Shown in pieces: positions 62,118-64,000 of a DNA stretch of 64,000 bases. Positions within the stretch are counted from its first letter, which is position 1. Each line of letters begins with the position of its first letter. The translations under genes and the position numbers were made by a program. The notes under the pieces are model-generated. The model had not been told where the DNA came from. It was given only the letters and a program-made list of their open reading frames with translations, and did no database searches. The DNA comes from Colletes latitarsis (lineage: Eukaryota; Arthropoda; Insecta; Hymenoptera; Colletidae), in assembly GCF_051014445.1 (NCBI RefSeq), contig NC_135144.1, positions 7,378,001 through 7,442,000 of the forward strand. Reading direction: 5' to 3'.

Positions 62118-64000
62118 GTGTGTGTTACTGGAAACCAAAGAGCCACATACTTTGTGTTTTACAGTAAAGATACAGTAAAGTCTCTCTTTTTGTAAAAGTC
62201 ACCGAACTCAATCGTTCCACATACAGAATACCTGATACTTGTTTTCTTTCGCTAGCAACGTTGAACGCAGAAAAGGACAGTGAGTGAAAAGAAAGAAAGA
62301 AAACGAGCGTTCAAGGTAGCCAGCAGAGATCAAAGGCGTGTTGATATGATTAAACAATGAAACTTTCATATTATTCATATTATTTCATATTATATTTTTC
62401 AATGATAATTTCAATAACATAACCGTGGCTCCTCCCTAATCAAAATTAGACTATAATTTACATATTAAATTAGTAAACACATTTATTAAGTTAATAATAT
62501 TGTGTTTAATTTTATTTTAATCAAAAAAATGTCACAAACACGAGAGTAAAATCCTCATTGAAAAATAACCACAAATAAAAGAAGTTTTATTATTGCACTA
62601 AAATTGATTCACCGGCATACGCTGACCGCATTCTTTTCCAATGTTTCGAGGTTTGTTGTCGCATAGAAGTCAGATGTATACCGATAGTATACCGATTCCA
62701 TATGAATAACTACATAAACATACTATTGGGAGACAAGATGTTGACACACTATCCACAGCCTAAACGATCCAAGAGGTAAAGGGAATCATCTGTTCGCTCC
62801 AGCTAATCCCCTTCACTGTTTAGGTTCTTGGCATGTTTGAATTACGTAGATCGTGAGGATGATTCACCTTGTGTCGTTTACTTTGTAGGTAGTGTGCCCA
62901 ATCATGTCATCTCGTCTCTCAATATTTTGATCTTCTATTCAAGTAACAGTAGGCATGTATTTTCTTCTCTTCAATAACAGTGAACGTATCTATAAGCTAA
63001 ATTCCACGTAGTACTATCGACAAAATTTTACTTATGAAACAAAGTTGTTCAGAATGTTGAGTTCTATAACATATTTGAAAATCATCGAAGTCGATGAGGT
63101 GCTCCCTATTCCGAATAATTACCAAAATAAAAAAGTTTTGTCGTTGCATTAATCATATGGTTTATCTCCTCACTCAAGCATTCGAATACAAATCAGATTA
63201 CACTACTCGGACTAAGCTCGGCGACCAAACTCCAGGGAGTATACCCCCTAGTGATGAGGATACAAATTTTACTTGAATAAAAGAGACCTTTTTCTCAGAT
63301 AGGGAGACTTTACTATAGAAAGGGATAGCAAGCGAAAGTCGAAGTGTACATATGTCTCTACGTAGTGTAACATTATCCGTTGTTGAGTATCCGTCTGAGA
63401 CAATACTGAAGAAGACAAAATGGATTTAGAAATCTACACAACAGGAGGATGTTAAAAAATGCACATTTTTGGCATCGCCTAGAAATGAAAAATGCATACA
63501 GGATCTTTCAGAGTATATCCAAAAGAACAAAGAATGTCCTCGTTACTTCCCCGAAAAACAATGGAAAAGTTACTAAAAATGAATCTAAATCATCAAAACA
63601 TTAACTTTTAAGGTAGTCGTAAAACGGAAGTTGTAATTATGAAATTTGTGGTAGTTTTAATTGCGTAAAAAATGTTTTAAACTTTTAGGAGCCGTTTAAA
63701 ACACTTTTTAGATTAAAACTATTTAACATGACTTTAACATGACATCAGAAAAATTGTTGTATGACTTTGTTTCACAAAGTTGCGATAGTTCAAACACGAT
63801 TGAACACGTTTGGCCAAGTATCCTAATACTTATGACTAATAGTGTACATTCTATGGCATTTTTCAATAGTACGATTCAAACCATACGCTAATAAAATTTA
63901 ACAAAGCTTTTTAGAGAAATAGTTTGCATAAAATATGGAATAACCATTTGGTCGACAAAAATATACGTATTCTTTTGCATAGCAATAAATATTCTTACAA
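62118..64000. other. Upstream of visible gw exons; no coding exon recognised
   Basis: May contain a 5' UTR exon or upstream intron of gw. 63808-63848 (GGCCAAGTATCCTAATACTT) resembles a Tc1-like right end. The 60-codon ORF at 63094-63276 has no motif. Confidence 0.4.

Overview
The window is AT-rich animal DNA, most probably from a hymenopteran insect (bee, wasp or ant). The one protein-coding gene I recognise is a GW182/TNRC6 orthologue whose wording follows the insect protein closely. Introns are spliced GT-AG, and the rest is crowded with short inverted-repeat transposons, mariner relics, piggyBac debris and microsatellites. The order-level assignment is inference from these features.

Right half (about 37.3-61.3 kb, minus strand): gawky (gw). 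Eleven coding exons can be joined with intact reading frame and consensus splice sites, giving 1232 residues from the most upstream visible ATG. They run from an N/Q-rich N-terminus through the GW-repeat Argonaute-binding region, a UBA-like domain, a glutamine-rich segment, the tryptophan-containing middle region and an RRM-like domain to the C-terminal silencing end. The protein is the scaffold that links miRNA-loaded Argonaute to PABP and the deadenylase complexes. The 3' UTR lies to the left of 37283; the 5' UTR and any further upstream exons are unresolved and may lie beyond the window.

The gw introns hold most of the mobile DNA: palindromic elements with CAGGGTGTTCGGCC ends (copies E-J), a hAT-type MITE, three mariner-related relics, a piggyBac transposase fragment, foldback elements and TTAA-flanked inverted repeats. 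Some are nested in one another. Several introns therefore can form long RNA hairpins, and some exons sit between copies able to pair.

Left half (1-37 kb): I see no convincing protein gene. It contains more copies of the CAGGGTG palindrome family (A-D), hAT-like MITEs, a mariner MITE, two large foldback elements that contain tRNA-like (pol III box) sequences, alternating purine-pyrimidine tracts, and a 2.5 kb simple-sequence block at 28.7-31.3 kb. That block ends in a hexanucleotide array (unit GGTACT) of almost 1 kb, which creates three overlapping artefact reading frames of more than 400 codons. A less AT-rich patch at 33.6-34.4 kb holds a TA-flanked MITE, a 64-nt pre-miRNA-like hairpin and a 57-codon small ORF, all worth testing.
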